64,000 nucleotides of DNA from Novosphingobium sp. 9U (GTDB lineage: Bacteria > Pseudomonadota > Alphaproteobacteria > Sphingomonadales > Sphingomonadaceae), in NCBI RefSeq assembly GCF_902506425.1, contig NZ_LR732469.1, positions 62,001 to 126,000 of the forward strand, read 5' to 3'. Positions 42,219-51,355 of the stretch are shown piece after piece. Each line of letters begins with the position of its first letter. The stretch's first letter is position 1. The position numbers were made by a program, and so were the translations under genes. The notes beneath the pieces are model-generated. The model saw only the letters and a program-made list of their open reading frames with translations. It ran no database searches and was not told the origin of the DNA.

Positions 42219-43674
42219 CGGTAGAGACCTTCTCGTTCATGTCTTGCGCAAAGCCCCCACCAAGCGCGCGCTTCAGCGCGACTTCGGTGGAAAGGGTGCG
42301 GAAATGGGCATCGATCGCGGCCTGGCGGGACTCTATGGCGACCTGCTGTGCGCTCAGCGCCTCGATGAAGCTGGAGAGCCCGGCGTCGTAGCGCTTGTTC
42401 GCCAGGTCGTAAGCGCCCTCGGCTTCACGCCGAGCCGCGACGGCGTCCACCTCCTGCGCGCGCGCCGCGTCGCGGCTGGCGAGCGCGTCGGCGATCTCGC
42501 GCAAGGCGTCGACCACGGTGGCATTGTAGTCCGCGACCGCCAGATCGAAGCTGCCGCGCGCCTGGCGATACTCACCCCGAATCCGGCCGCCATCGAAGAT
42601 CGGCAGGCTGAACGCGCCGCCGGCATTGCCGTAGGTCGATCCGCTATCGAACAGGTTGGACAGGCCCAGTGAAGTGAGCCCGATCAGGCCGCTCAGCGAA
42701 ATGTTCGGCAGGTATGCGGTCTTGGCGATGTCGATCCGCTTGCCCGCCGCTTCCACCCGCAGGCGCGCCGCGACGATGTCCGGGCGGCGCCCCGCAAGAG
42801 CAATGCCCGCGTCGGTCGGCAAGGGCGTTTCGGGAAGCTGCGAGATTGCACTCGGCGTGATCGCGAGACCACGGTCCGGCCCGGCTCCGAGCAGCGCCGC
42901 GATCGCGTTGCGCCGCGCGGCGATCTGCTCGCGGTTGGCGGACAGGGCGATGCGCGAGCGCAGCGTCTCGGCCTGGCTCTGGCGCACCGGCGACTGGTTC
43001 TCCAGCCCCTGCTCGGCCCGGCGGCGGGTCAGCGCGCCCAGGCTCTCGCGCGACTGCGAGGCCTGCACCAGCGCCTCGTCACGGGCGAGCAGCCGCGACA
43101 GGTCGAAGTACGAGGAGACTACATTGCTCGCCAGGATCAGCGAGGCCTGGCTGGCGTCCGCCTGAGCGGCCTCGGCCTCGGAGGTGGCGGCGGCCAGCAG
43201 CTTGCGGCGGCGCCCCCACAGGTCCAGGTCGAAGTCTCCTGTCAGCGCCAGGTTGCCGGTGCTCTTCCAACCCTTCGGTACGAACTCGGACGGTATGCCG
43301 TTGTTGTAGCTCTGCTTGGTCACACCAGCAGACCCTCTCGCGCCGATCTGCGGCAAGGTGTCCGCGCCGGTCACTTCGGCGGCGCCCCGCGCCTGGCGGA
43401 CACGCGCCTGCGCAGCCGCGACGTCCGGCGATCCGGCCAGCGCCTCTGCCACCAGCGCATCGAGCTGGGGATCGCCGTAGGCCCGCCACCATTGCTCCCG
43501 CGGCCATGCGGCGGCCGGATCGGTCGCGCGCGCAAACGTCTGAGCGGTAGCGAGCGTTGCCGGCGGGCGCGTTTCCGGCCTCGCTCCAAGGTTCGGCAAG
43601 CCGCAGGACGCGAGCGCCGTAGTCATGGCCAGAAGCGCAGGGGCCCCGACTCGTGTGATTGTTTGAACCGTCAT
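42211..43674 (-). CDS. NodT-family outer-membrane efflux lipoprotein
   Basis: 487 residues. Signal peptide with lipobox LASC (Cys at about residue 24), then two outer-membrane efflux protein domains with the typical WWRAYGDPQLDALVAEALAGSPDV and GRRPDIVAARLRVEAAGKRIDIAKTAYLPNISLSG motifs. It is the TolC-like channel of the tripartite EmrAB system. ATG 43674 (MTVQTITRVG) gives a good lipoprotein signal; the 13 codons upstream are in the regulator leader and are dismissed. First gene of the operon. Confidence 0.92.
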   Translation of the reverse strand: MTVQTITRVGAPALLAMTTALASCGLPNLGARPETRPPATLATAQTFARATDPAAAWPREQWWRAYGDPQLDALVAEALAGSPDVAAAQARVRQARGAAEVTGADTLPQIGARGSAGVTKQSYNNGIPSEFVPKGWKSTGNLALTGDFDLDLWGRRRKLLAAATSEAEAAQADASQASLILASNVVSSYFDLSRLLARDEALVQASQSRESLGALTRRRAEQGLENQSPVRQSQAETLRSRIALSANREQIAARRNAIAALLGAGPDRGLAITPSAISQLPETPLPTDAGIALAGRRPDIVAARLRVEAAGKRIDIAKTAYLPNISLSGLIGLTSLGLSNLFDSGSTYGNAGGAFSLPIFDGGRIRGEYRQARGSFDLAVADYNATVVDALREIADALASRDAARAQEVDAVAARREAEGAYDLANKRYDAGLSSFIEALSAQQVAIESRQAAIDAHFRTLSTEVALKRALGGGFAQDMNEKVSTDE

Positions 43675-43722
43675 GTTGCAGTGCGAAATCGTCCTCCGGG
43701 TTGCATCTGTCAACGAAAAACT

Positions 43723-43736
43723 GTACTTGCCGGTAC
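43723..43736. promoter_or_regulatory. Candidate TetR operator in the efflux/regulator intergenic region
   Basis: GTACTTGCCGGTAC has 4-base inverted arms GTAC around 6 bases and lies 3 bases before the tetR ATG in a 65-base divergent spacer. For the plus strand TTGCAT (43701) and TACTTG (43724) are spaced by 17 bases as a possible -35/-10. Short arms keep the confidence low. Confidence 0.35.
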
Positions 43737-43739
43737 GGT

Positions 43740-44363
43740 ATGGAAATCGTCACCAGCAAGCGCGAGCAAAACAAGCAACGACGCCGCACCGGCATCGTGG
43801 AGATCGCCACACGTTCATTCCTGGAGCGGGGGTATGCAGCGACTAGCATGTCCGCCATCGCCGACGAGCTTGGCGGTTCCAAGGCGACACTGTGGTCGCA
43901 CTTCGCCTCGAAGGAGGATCTGTTCACGGCTGTAGTGGACGATCTTGTCGCGCGCTTCTCGGTCGAGATCGAGCAAGCCCTGACCCACGACAGCTTCACC
44001 GTGGAAGGCCTGCGCCGGTATTGCTTGCGGTTCCTAAGCAAGCTGATGGGTGAACAGGCGATAGCGCTTTTCCGGCTGATGATCGCCGAAGGCGAACGGT
44101 TCCCCGAGATCGTCGCCGTGTTTCATGCGCGCGCGCCGGTGAAGATGCATGCGGCAGCCGTAGCCTACTTTGCCACCCGCTTCGCCGAGCAGGAGGCCGT
44201 GACGCTGGCCCGCCTCACCAACGCGGCGCTGGTGGGCTACAGATCGCAGGCGCTGACCCGCCCCACCCTGCCCGATGAGGCAGAGATCGAGACGTTCGTG
44301 GACGACTTCATTGCCCATCTGCGCCTACCCGCATACCGTGACGCGCAAGAAGGCGGCATGTAG
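43740..44363 (+). CDS. TetR-family regulator of the EmrAB-NodT operon
   Basis: 207 residues. Helix-turn-helix RTGIVEIATRSFLERGYAATSMSAIADELGGSKATLWSHFASKEDLFTAVVDDL (about 17-70), then a TetR_C/AefR-like effector domain (LMGEQAIALFRLMIAEGERFPEIVAVFHARAP). Divergent from the nodT gene over 65 bases, so it is very probably the local repressor. ATG 43740 is the family-like start. Confidence 0.9.
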   Translation: MEIVTSKREQNKQRRRTGIVEIATRSFLERGYAATSMSAIADELGGSKATLWSHFASKEDLFTAVVDDLVARFSVEIEQALTHDSFTVEGLRRYCLRFLSKLMGEQAIALFRLMIAEGERFPEIVAVFHARAPVKMHAAAVAYFATRFAEQEAVTLARLTNAALVGYRSQALTRPTLPDEAEIETFVDDFIAHLRLPAYRDAQEGGM

Positions 44364-44408
44364 CGGCTGCCTCGTGCGGCCGGCAGGGCCGACAATGCAG
44401 GAGCCCGC

Positions 44409-47400
44409 GTGTCAGCACCCGACCTTTCGCTTCTTGGCAAACGCCGGCTCGGGCCGATGTTCGCCGTCCAGTTCCTCGGCGCCTTCAACGACAACCTGCT
44501 GAAATACGCGCTCGTCTTCATGGCGAGCTTCACGATCTACGCCGGTGAGCCGGACAAGGCCGGGCAGCTCGGCCTGATCTCGACGGCGCTGTTCATCCTG
44601 CCATACTTCCTGTTCTCGTCGATAGCCGGACAGCTTGCCGATCGGATCGACAAGGCACGCCTCGTCCGCCTGGTGAAGATCGCCGAGATTGCGATCATGC
44701 TGCTGGCCCTCGCCGGCTTTTGGTTCCAGTCGATCCCGATCCTGCTCGTGTGCCTGTTCGGCATGGGCGTGCATTCGACGGTGTTCGGGCCGGTCAAGTA
44801 TTCGATCCTGCCCCAGCACCTGCACCCGCAGGAGATCATGGGCGGCACTGGCCTGGTCGAAGGCGGAACGTTCCTGGCGATCCTGGGCGGGCAGCTGCTC
44901 GCCGGCTTCATCCCGCCGTGGGAGGCCGGGGTCGTCGCAGTCTGCCTGGCGGCGATCGGCCTCGCGATGAGCCTCGCCGTACCAGCCGCGCCGCCTTCGG
45001 GCGCAAGCCGGCCGATCGACTTCAACATTGTCCGCGGCACCTGGGCGGTGCTCAGGACGGCGCACAATGGCCGGGGCGTGTGGCTGGCGATCCTGGGCAT
45101 CAGCTGGTTCTTCAGCGCCGGCGCGGTGCTCACGATCGAGTTCGCGCCGCTGGTCTCCGGGCACTTCGCCGGCAGCCAGCATGTCGTGAACCTGCTGCTG
45201 GCGGTGTTCTCGGTGGCGGTAGCGCTGGGCTCGCTGGCGGTGAACCGGCTGCTCAAGGGCGAAGTCTCGGCCCGCTACGTTCCCGTAAGCGCGCTGCTGA
45301 TGGCTGCCGGCCTCATCGACCTGTGGCTTTCCTCGCGCGCATTCCAGCCGCAAGTGCCGGGCGCGAGCGTCGAGCAGTTTCTCGCCAATCCCGGCAGCTG
45401 GCGAGTGATCGCGGACCTTGTGGTCACCGCCTTTGCCGGCGGTATGTTTATCGTGCCGCTCTATGCCATCCTGCAGGTCTTCACGGTGCCGGAGCAGCGC
45501 TCGCAAGTCGTCGCGGCGAACAACATCGTCAACGCGGCCGTCAATGTGCTCGTGGTCGCGGTGGCCGCACTGCTGGTGTCACGCGGGCTCGACATCCCCG
45601 GCGTGATCGGCACGCTAGGATTCGCGACGCTGGCGGTGGCCCTGATCAGCATCTGGCTGCTACCCGAAACCGTGTTCAAGACGGTGGTGCGCTGGGTCCT
45701 GCGCGCGCTCTACCGCGTCGAGCTGAGCGGCGCCGAGAACATGCCCAAGGAGGGCGAGCCGGCCGTCGTCGTCGTCAACCATCTCAGCCTGCTCGACGGC
45801 GTGCTGCTGGGTGCCTTCCTGCCCGGCAAGCCGACTTTCGCGATCAACACGCAGATCGCGAAGTCCTGGTGGGTCAAGCCCTTCCTCAAGCTGTTCGAGG
45901 CTTTCCCGGTCGACCCGACCAACCCGATGGCGGCCAAGGCGATGGTCCGCGCGGTGAAGGAGGGCAAGACGCTGGTCATCTTCCCTGAGGGCCGCATCAC
46001 CGTCACCGGCGCGCTGATGAAGGTGTTCGACGGCCCCGGCATGGTCGCCGACAAGTCGGGCGCGCCGATCGTGCCGGTGCGCCTCGACGGCCCGCAGTTC
46101 ACGCCCTTCTCGCATCTCAAGGGGAAGGTGAGGACCAAGTGGTTCCCCACGATCACCATCACTGTCCTGCCGCCCCGCCACTTCGAGATCGAGGGCGAGA
46201 TGAGCGCCCGCCAGCGCCGCGCCGTCGCCGGGCGGCGGCTCTACGACGTCATGAGCACGATGATCTTCGACACCTCGCACACGCATGAGACGCTGTTCGC
46301 CGCGCTGTGCGAGGCGCGCCACATGCACGGCGGCCATGCGCCGATCGTCGAGGACACGAAGCGTGAGCCGCTGACCTATGATCGCCTGATCCTGGGCGCC
46401 GAGCTGGTGGGCGAACAGCTCGCCTACGTGACAAAGCCGGGCGAGAACGTCGGCGTGCTGCTGCCCAACGTCGCGGGCGTGACGCTCGCGTTCTTCGGCT
46501 TGCAGGCCGAGGGCCGGGTGCCGGCGATGCTGAACTTCACCGCCGGGCAGGCGAACCTCGTCTCCGCCTGCCAGACCGCGTGCATCGCCACCGTCGTCAC
46601 CGCGCATGCCTTCGTCGAGCAAGGCAAGCTCCAGCCGGTGATCGCCGCGCTGGAGGCGGACGGCCGGCGCGTGCTCTACCTGGAGGACATCGCCAAGCAG
46701 ATCGGCACCGGTGCCAAGCTGTGGAAGCTGCTGACCAAGCTGGGCGCCGCCAGCCGGCACAAGGCGCGCCGGATCTCACCGGACGCCCCCGCAGTGGTGC
46801 TGTTCACCAGCGGCTCGGAAGGGACGCCCAAGGGCGTGGTGCTGACGCATCGCAACCTGCTGTCCAACTGCGCGCAGCTGGCCGCGCGGATCGACTTCAA
46901 CCCATCCGACATCGTGCTCAACGCGCTGCCGGTGTTCCACTCTTTCGGGCTGACCGGAGGCACGCTGCTGCCGATCTTCAACGGCGTGAAGACGGTGCTC
47001 TACCCCAGCCCGCTGCATTATCGGATCGTGCCGGCGCTCGCTTACGACGCCAATGCGACGATCATGTTCGGCACCGACACGTTCCTCGCCGGCTATGCGC
47101 GCATGGCGCACAGCTACGACTTCTACTCGCTGCGCTACATCTTCGCGGGCGCCGAGCGGGTCCGCGACGAGACCCGCCGAGCCTATGCCGACAAGTTCGG
47201 CCTGCGCATCCTGGAAGGCTACGGCGCCACGGAAGCCGGGCCGGTGATCGCCGTGAACACGCCGATGCACTTCAAGGCGGGCACGGTCGGGCGACTGCTG
47301 CCGGCGATCGATCAGCGGCTCGATCCCGTCGAAGGCATCGACGAAGGCGGACGCCTGTTCATCCGCGGGCCGAACGTCATGGCGGGCTACCTGCTCGCCA

Positions 47401-47852
47401 GCGACCCCGGCAAGCTGCAACCGCCGGAAGGTGGCTGGCACGACACCGGCGACATCGTCACCATCGATGACGAAGGCTTCATCGCCATCAAGGGCCGCGC
47501 CAAGCGCTTCGCCAAGATCGGCGGCGAAATGGTCTCGCTACCGGCGGTCGAGGGCTATGCGAGCAAGTTGTGGCCGGATGCCGAGCACGCGGTGGTCACC
47601 CGGCCCGATCCGAAGAAGGGCGAGCAGCTGGTGCTGTTCACCACCCAGCAGGGGGCGGAGGGCAAGGCGCTACAAGCCTGGGGCCGCCAGAATGGCGTCA
47701 CCGAACTGATGCTGCCGCGCGACGTGCGCGTGGTCGATACGCTGCCGGTTTTGGGCACAGGTAAGCTGGATTACGTGACGATGGCCGAGCAAGCGAAGGG
47801 CGGCGCCAAGACGGCCGAAGCCGAAGAAGAAGAAGCGCCCGACGAAGCTTAA
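44409..47852 (+). CDS. Trifunctional MFS / lysophospholipid acyltransferase / acyl-ACP synthetase (Aas-like)
   Basis: 1147 residues. Domain order: a 12-TMS LplT-like MFS module (about 1-425; FLGAFNDNLLKYALVFM), a PlsC acyltransferase module with VVNHLSLLDG (about 456) and FPEGRITVTG (about 525), and an AMP-binding acyl-activating module with LFTSGSEGTPKGVVLTHRN (about 796), GATEAGPVIAVNTP and GRAKRFAKIGGEM. It combines lysophospholipid flipping, re-acylation at position 2 and fatty-acid activation, processes done by LplT and Aas in E. coli. GTG 44409 has AGGAG 7 bases upstream. The acidic EEEEAPDEA tail is unusual. Confidence 0.9.
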   Translation: MSAPDLSLLGKRRLGPMFAVQFLGAFNDNLLKYALVFMASFTIYAGEPDKAGQLGLISTALFILPYFLFSSIAGQLADRIDKARLVRLVKIAEIAIMLLALAGFWFQSIPILLVCLFGMGVHSTVFGPVKYSILPQHLHPQEIMGGTGLVEGGTFLAILGGQLLAGFIPPWEAGVVAVCLAAIGLAMSLAVPAAPPSGASRPIDFNIVRGTWAVLRTAHNGRGVWLAILGISWFFSAGAVLTIEFAPLVSGHFAGSQHVVNLLLAVFSVAVALGSLAVNRLLKGEVSARYVPVSALLMAAGLIDLWLSSRAFQPQVPGASVEQFLANPGSWRVIADLVVTAFAGGMFIVPLYAILQVFTVPEQRSQVVAANNIVNAAVNVLVVAVAALLVSRGLDIPGVIGTLGFATLAVALISIWLLPETVFKTVVRWVLRALYRVELSGAENMPKEGEPAVVVVNHLSLLDGVLLGAFLPGKPTFAINTQIAKSWWVKPFLKLFEAFPVDPTNPMAAKAMVRAVKEGKTLVIFPEGRITVTGALMKVFDGPGMVADKSGAPIVPVRLDGPQFTPFSHLKGKVRTKWFPTITITVLPPRHFEIEGEMSARQRRAVAGRRLYDVMSTMIFDTSHTHETLFAALCEARHMHGGHAPIVEDTKREPLTYDRLILGAELVGEQLAYVTKPGENVGVLLPNVAGVTLAFFGLQAEGRVPAMLNFTAGQANLVSACQTACIATVVTAHAFVEQGKLQPVIAALEADGRRVLYLEDIAKQIGTGAKLWKLLTKLGAASRHKARRISPDAPAVVLFTSGSEGTPKGVVLTHRNLLSNCAQLAARIDFNPSDIVLNALPVFHSFGLTGGTLLPIFNGVKTVLYPSPLHYRIVPALAYDANATIMFGTDTFLAGYARMAHSYDFYSLRYIFAGAERVRDETRRAYADKFGLRILEGYGATEAGPVIAVNTPMHFKAGTVGRLLPAIDQRLDPVEGIDEGGRLFIRGPNVMAGYLLASDPGKLQPPEGGWHDTGDIVTIDDEGFIAIKGRAKRFAKIGGEMVSLPAVEGYASKLWPDAEHAVVTRPDPKKGEQLVLFTTQQGAEGKALQAWGRQNGVTELMLPRDVRVVDTLPVLGTGKLDYVTMAEQAKGGAKTAEAEEEEAPDEA

Positions 47853-47890
47853 CCCTCATCCTCGCGCGCCGGGGGAGAGGATGAGGGTTA
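47850..47890. terminator. Bidirectional terminator with both stop codons in the stem
   Basis: A perfect 14-base inverted repeat, TAACCCTCATCCTC (47850-47863) and GAGGATGAGGGTTA (47877-47890), separated by 13 bases. The TAA of the Aas-like gene is the first three bases of the left arm and the TAA of the converging epimerase gene is the mirrored end of the right arm. Confidence 0.75.
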
Positions 47891-48796
47891 CATCCAGCCT
47901 TGCTCGTGATACCAGTCCGCAGTGGCTTTTAGCCCGGAACGCGTCTCGACTTGCGGCTCCCAGATCGCCGGCGGCACGCCAGCCGCCGGATTGCCGGTCC
48001 AGTCCGGATGCGCGAGATACGCCGCGCGATCCGCCGTCATCTTCGCCCCCTTGCCGCGCAGGAAGCCGTCGATCCCCGCCGCCCGCCGCAGCGACTTCGC
48101 CGACAAGCCCAGCACCCGCGGGCGCCGGCCCACGGCCCAGCCGATCGCCAGCGCCAATTCGCGGTGCTCCCAGCCTCCAGGCCGACCATCGTCAGGTTCG
48201 AACACCGCCTGGCTCACGCCCTCGCCGCCGGGCAGCAGCGCCAGCAGCAGGCGCCCCAAGTCCTCGACGTGGATCAGCGATGCCTTGCCCTCTCCAGGCA
48301 CCGGCACGACTCCCCATCGCGCCGCGCGGAACAGCTCGAACATATCCTTGTCGTGCGGGCCATAGATTGCGGGCGGACGCACCACCGTCCAGTCGAGCAG
48401 GCTCGCCTTGACGATCTTCTCGCCCTTCGCCTTGGACGCGCCATAGGCCGAGAGGCCCGGTTCCCGCGCCGACAGCGAGGAGACGTGGACGAAGCGACCG
48501 ACGCCTTCCTTCAGCGCCGCGTCGACCAGGTTCAGCGTGCCGAGCACGTTGCCGGTCTCGAACCCTTGCGGATCGGGCGCGTTGACCACCCCCGCAACGT
48601 GAACCACCGCATCGACGTCGCGCACCAGCTCGGCCAAGGCGGCGCGGTTCTCCAGATCGCCGATGATCCACTCCACCCCCTCGCGCGGTACCTGCTTGGC
48701 ACGCGCGAGCGCCACCAGCTGATGCCCTGCGGCGAGCGCAAGATCGACGAATGCCCGGCCGACGAAGCCGGTCCCTCCAGTCAGGGCGATGATCAC
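47888..48796 (-). CDS. NAD(P)-dependent epimerase/SDR (NDUFA9-like)
   Basis: 302 residues. Rossmann motif ALTGGTGFVGRAFVDLALAAG near the N-terminus and an extended-SDR-like YGASK (Tyr-x3-Lys) followed by VVRPPAIYGPHDKDMF. LVALARAKQVPREGVEWIIGDLEN is a typical atypical-SDR segment. It may act in lipid or sugar metabolism or quinone-related assembly; the substrate is unknown. GTG 48796 overlaps the proB stop as GTGA, so it is translated after proB. The longer frame upstream is antisense-like. Confidence 0.85.
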   Translation of the reverse strand: MIIALTGGTGFVGRAFVDLALAAGHQLVALARAKQVPREGVEWIIGDLENRAALAELVRDVDAVVHVAGVVNAPDPQGFETGNVLGTLNLVDAALKEGVGRFVHVSSLSAREPGLSAYGASKAKGEKIVKASLLDWTVVRPPAIYGPHDKDMFELFRAARWGVVPVPGEGKASLIHVEDLGRLLLALLPGGEGVSQAVFEPDDGRPGGWEHRELALAIGWAVGRRPRVLGLSAKSLRRAAGIDGFLRGKGAKMTADRAAYLAHPDWTGNPAAGVPPAIWEPQVETRSGLKATADWYHEQGWM

Positions 48797-49923
48797 TTCA
48801 GGACCAGCTGGTCGCGATGGATGACGGCAGAGCGTGGGGCATAGCCGAGCAACGCAGCATGCTCGCTGGAGTGCCGCCCTTGCAGCCGTTCGCACTCGTC
48901 GGAGCCGTATTCGGCCAGCCCGTGGGCGAGGACCTGACCATCCTCGGCGCAGATCGCCACCGGATCGCCGCGCTCGAACGGACCGGCGACCCGAGTCACA
49001 CCCTTGGCCAACAAGCTGGACCCGCGCGCCAGAGCCGCCGCTGCGCCCGCATCGACGGTAAGCTCGCCCTTCAGCCGCAAGCGTCCGCCGAGCCATGCCT
49101 TGCGCGCACCGGCGCGACGCCGCGTGCTGAACAATGTGCCGATGCCCTGCTGCGCCGCGCGCGCGATCGGACGATCGTGGGTCCCGTTGGCGATCACCAG
49201 CGCGATGCCGGCCAGTTCGGCGATCTCGGCCGCTTGGAGCTTGGAACTCATGCCGCCCGAGCCCATGCCGGACGCAGAGTCGCTGCTCGCCATTGCGCGA
49301 ACCTCGGGCGTCACGCCCTGCACCTGCGGGATCAGCTGCGCGCCAGCATCTCGCGGATTGCGATCGTACAAACCGTCGACATCGGAGAGCAGCAGCACGG
49401 CGCTTGCCTGGGCTGCCTGCGCCACGCGCGCCGCCAGCCGGTCGTTGTCGCCAAAGCGGATTTCCTGCGTCGCGACGGAGTCGTTCTCGTTGATCACCGG
49501 CACCGCACCGGCGTCCAGCAACCGCGCCAGGGTGGCCGTGACGTTCAGGTAACGGCGGCGATCTTCCAGGTCATCCAGAGTCAGCAAGATCTGTGCGGCG
49601 GTCACGCCCTCGCCGCCCAGCAGTTCGGCCCACAGTCCCGAAAGCGCGATCTGGCCGACGGCCGCGGCGGCTTGCGCATCGGCCAGGCTGCCGCGCCCAC
49701 CCTTTTCGAGCTTCAGCCGCCCTGCCCCCAACGCGATCGATCCAGAGGACACGACGATTACACGCTGCCCACGCGCCCTTGCTTCGGCAATCTCTGCGAC
49801 CAGTCCCTGCAACCACGTGCGCCGCGCACCATCCGGCCCGACCAGCAGCGACGATCCGACCTTCACCACCAGAAGCGGGCACAGTGCGGCGTCGGCAAGG
49901 TCGGAGAGGCGGGCAATCGTCAT
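48793..49923 (-). CDS. proB: Glutamate 5-kinase
   Basis: 376 residues, the usual length for ProB with a PUA domain. N-terminal kinase: VVKVGSSLLVGPDG, VIVVSSGSIALGAGRL, PVINENDSVATQEIRFGDNDRLAARVA and GSGGMSSKLQAAEIA; C-terminal PUA from about residue 285 (KGELTVDAGAAAALARGSSLLAKGVTRVAGPF). It performs the first step of proline synthesis. ATG 49923 (MTIARLSDL) is preferred over an ATG ten codons upstream. proC is 3 kb away; proA is not in the window. Confidence 0.95.
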   Translation of the reverse strand: MTIARLSDLADAALCPLLVVKVGSSLLVGPDGARRTWLQGLVAEIAEARARGQRVIVVSSGSIALGAGRLKLEKGGRGSLADAQAAAAVGQIALSGLWAELLGGEGVTAAQILLTLDDLEDRRRYLNVTATLARLLDAGAVPVINENDSVATQEIRFGDNDRLAARVAQAAQASAVLLLSDVDGLYDRNPRDAGAQLIPQVQGVTPEVRAMASSDSASGMGSGGMSSKLQAAEIAELAGIALVIANGTHDRPIARAAQQGIGTLFSTRRRAGARKAWLGGRLRLKGELTVDAGAAAALARGSSLLAKGVTRVAGPFERGDPVAICAEDGQVLAHGLAEYGSDECERLQGRHSSEHAALLGYAPRSAVIHRDQLVLK

Positions 49924-50033
49924 GGGAGCGCCAGCCTCTAGGCAATTCGCCAAGTCATGGAAAGCGCATGCATGCGATGCGCGGCACGGGTTGTCGTGGA
50001 CGAAATCTCTTTCGCCTTACATGCTCACGACGT

Positions 50034-51092
50034 TCAGAGCGGCGACCAGGGTGCCTCGTCTTCCTCTTCCTGCTCACCCTGCGGCCGTTCGGTGACCGTC
50101 GCCGCCGGCAGGTGCGCGATCACGGCGTCGAGGAGTTCGTCCATCCCCTCGCCCGTCGCACCGGAGATCGCGAAAACCTCATCCGCGCCGGCGTCCTGCA
50201 ACTCCTCGGCGAAGCTCGCCGCGAGTTCCGGATCGGCGAGGTCGAGCTTGTTGAGCACGATCAGCCGCGGCTTCTCGTCCAGGCCACCGCCGTACGCGGA
50301 CAGCTCTTCCTCGACGATCTGCATCGCCTCGGCCGGGTCAGTGCCGGCAATGTCGATCAGGTGGATCAGCACGCGGCAGCGCTCGATATGGCCGAGGAAA
50401 CGGTCGCCGATGCCGGCACCGTCCGCCGCGCCGGCGATCAGGCCGGGGATATCGGCGAGCACGAATTCGCGGTTCTTGTGGCGCACCACGCCCAGCTGCG
50501 GGTGCAGCGTCGTGAACGGGTAGGCGCCGACTTTGGCGCGGGTGTTGGTCAGCTGGTTGATGAAGGTCGACTTGCCGGCGTTGGGCAGTCCGACCAGGCC
50601 AACGTCGGCGAGCAGCTTCAGCCGCAGCCAGACATAGGCCTCCTCGCCGGGCAGCCCCGGCTGATGCTGGCGCGGCGCGCGGTTGGTGCTGGTCTTGTAC
50701 GAGGCATTGCCGCGTCCGCCGAGGCCACCTTCGAAGAACACCACGCGCTGGCCAGCTTCGACCAAGTCGGCGAGCACGGTGTCGCGGTCTTCGTCGTCGG
50801 CGATGATCTGGGTGCCGACCGGCACCTTGATCACCAGGTCCTTGCCCTGCGCGCCGTTGCGGTCCTTGCCCATACCATGGCCGCCGCGTGGGGCCTTGAA
50901 GTGCTGGGTGTAGCGGAAGTCGATCAGGGTGTTGAGCCCGGCGACCGCCTCGAACACAATGTCGCCGCCTTTGCCGCCATTGCCGCCATCGGGACCGCCA
51001 TACTCGACGTACTTCTCACGCCGGAAGCTGACAGCGCCCGGGCCGCCGGCGCCTGCGCGGATGTAGATCTTGGCTTGGTCGAGGAAATGCAT
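50034..51092 (-). CDS. obgE: Obg-family GTPase
   Basis: 352 residues. The Gly-rich Obg fold (MHFLDQAKIYIRAGAGGPGAVSFRR ... GGPDGGNGGKGGD) covers about 1-157, then the GTPase domain with G1 VGLPNAGKSTF, G3 DIPGLIAGAADGAGIG and G4 NKLDL. An acidic C-terminal tail (QGEQEEEDEAPW) follows the G domain. It acts in large ribosomal subunit maturation and growth control. It lies downstream of tRNA-Ala but is separated from it by a terminator hairpin. Confidence 0.96.
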   Translation of the reverse strand: MHFLDQAKIYIRAGAGGPGAVSFRREKYVEYGGPDGGNGGKGGDIVFEAVAGLNTLIDFRYTQHFKAPRGGHGMGKDRNGAQGKDLVIKVPVGTQIIADDEDRDTVLADLVEAGQRVVFFEGGLGGRGNASYKTSTNRAPRQHQPGLPGEEAYVWLRLKLLADVGLVGLPNAGKSTFINQLTNTRAKVGAYPFTTLHPQLGVVRHKNREFVLADIPGLIAGAADGAGIGDRFLGHIERCRVLIHLIDIAGTDPAEAMQIVEEELSAYGGGLDEKPRLIVLNKLDLADPELAASFAEELQDAGADEVFAISGATGEGMDELLDAVIAHLPAATVTERPQGEQEEEDEAPWSPL

Positions 51093-51148
51093 GGCGATTC
51101 CGGTCCGGTAAGCTCAGCGGCCTGTCCAGCGGTCCGCGCAAATGCGAA

Positions 51149-51170
51149 CGGCCGCATCGATGTGCGGCCG
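51149..51170 (-). terminator. Terminator hairpin downstream of tRNA-Ala
   Basis: CGGCCGCA/TGCGGCCG arms (51149-51156 and 51163-51170) with a 6-base loop, 21 bases beyond the tRNA 3' end on the minus strand and followed by TTCGCATTTG. It should end the tRNA transcript; the T-run is broken, so efficiency is uncertain. Confidence 0.65.
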
Positions 51171-51191
51171 ATCAGCGTCGATTTCAATTAC

Positions 51192-51267
<76 letters not shown>

Positions 51268-51355
51268 GTTCCAGCAATCGCGCGAGAGGGCTTGGCCCCG
51301 GCTCGCGAGCGGCCCCGTTAGCGAAGAGGCCGCGTCAAGGAAAGTGATATTTCGC

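Noticed and set aside
44412..45506. 364-codon minus-strand frame opposite the Aas-like gene
   Set aside because: Arg/His/Gln-rich antisense sequence; the plus strand has clear MFS motifs.
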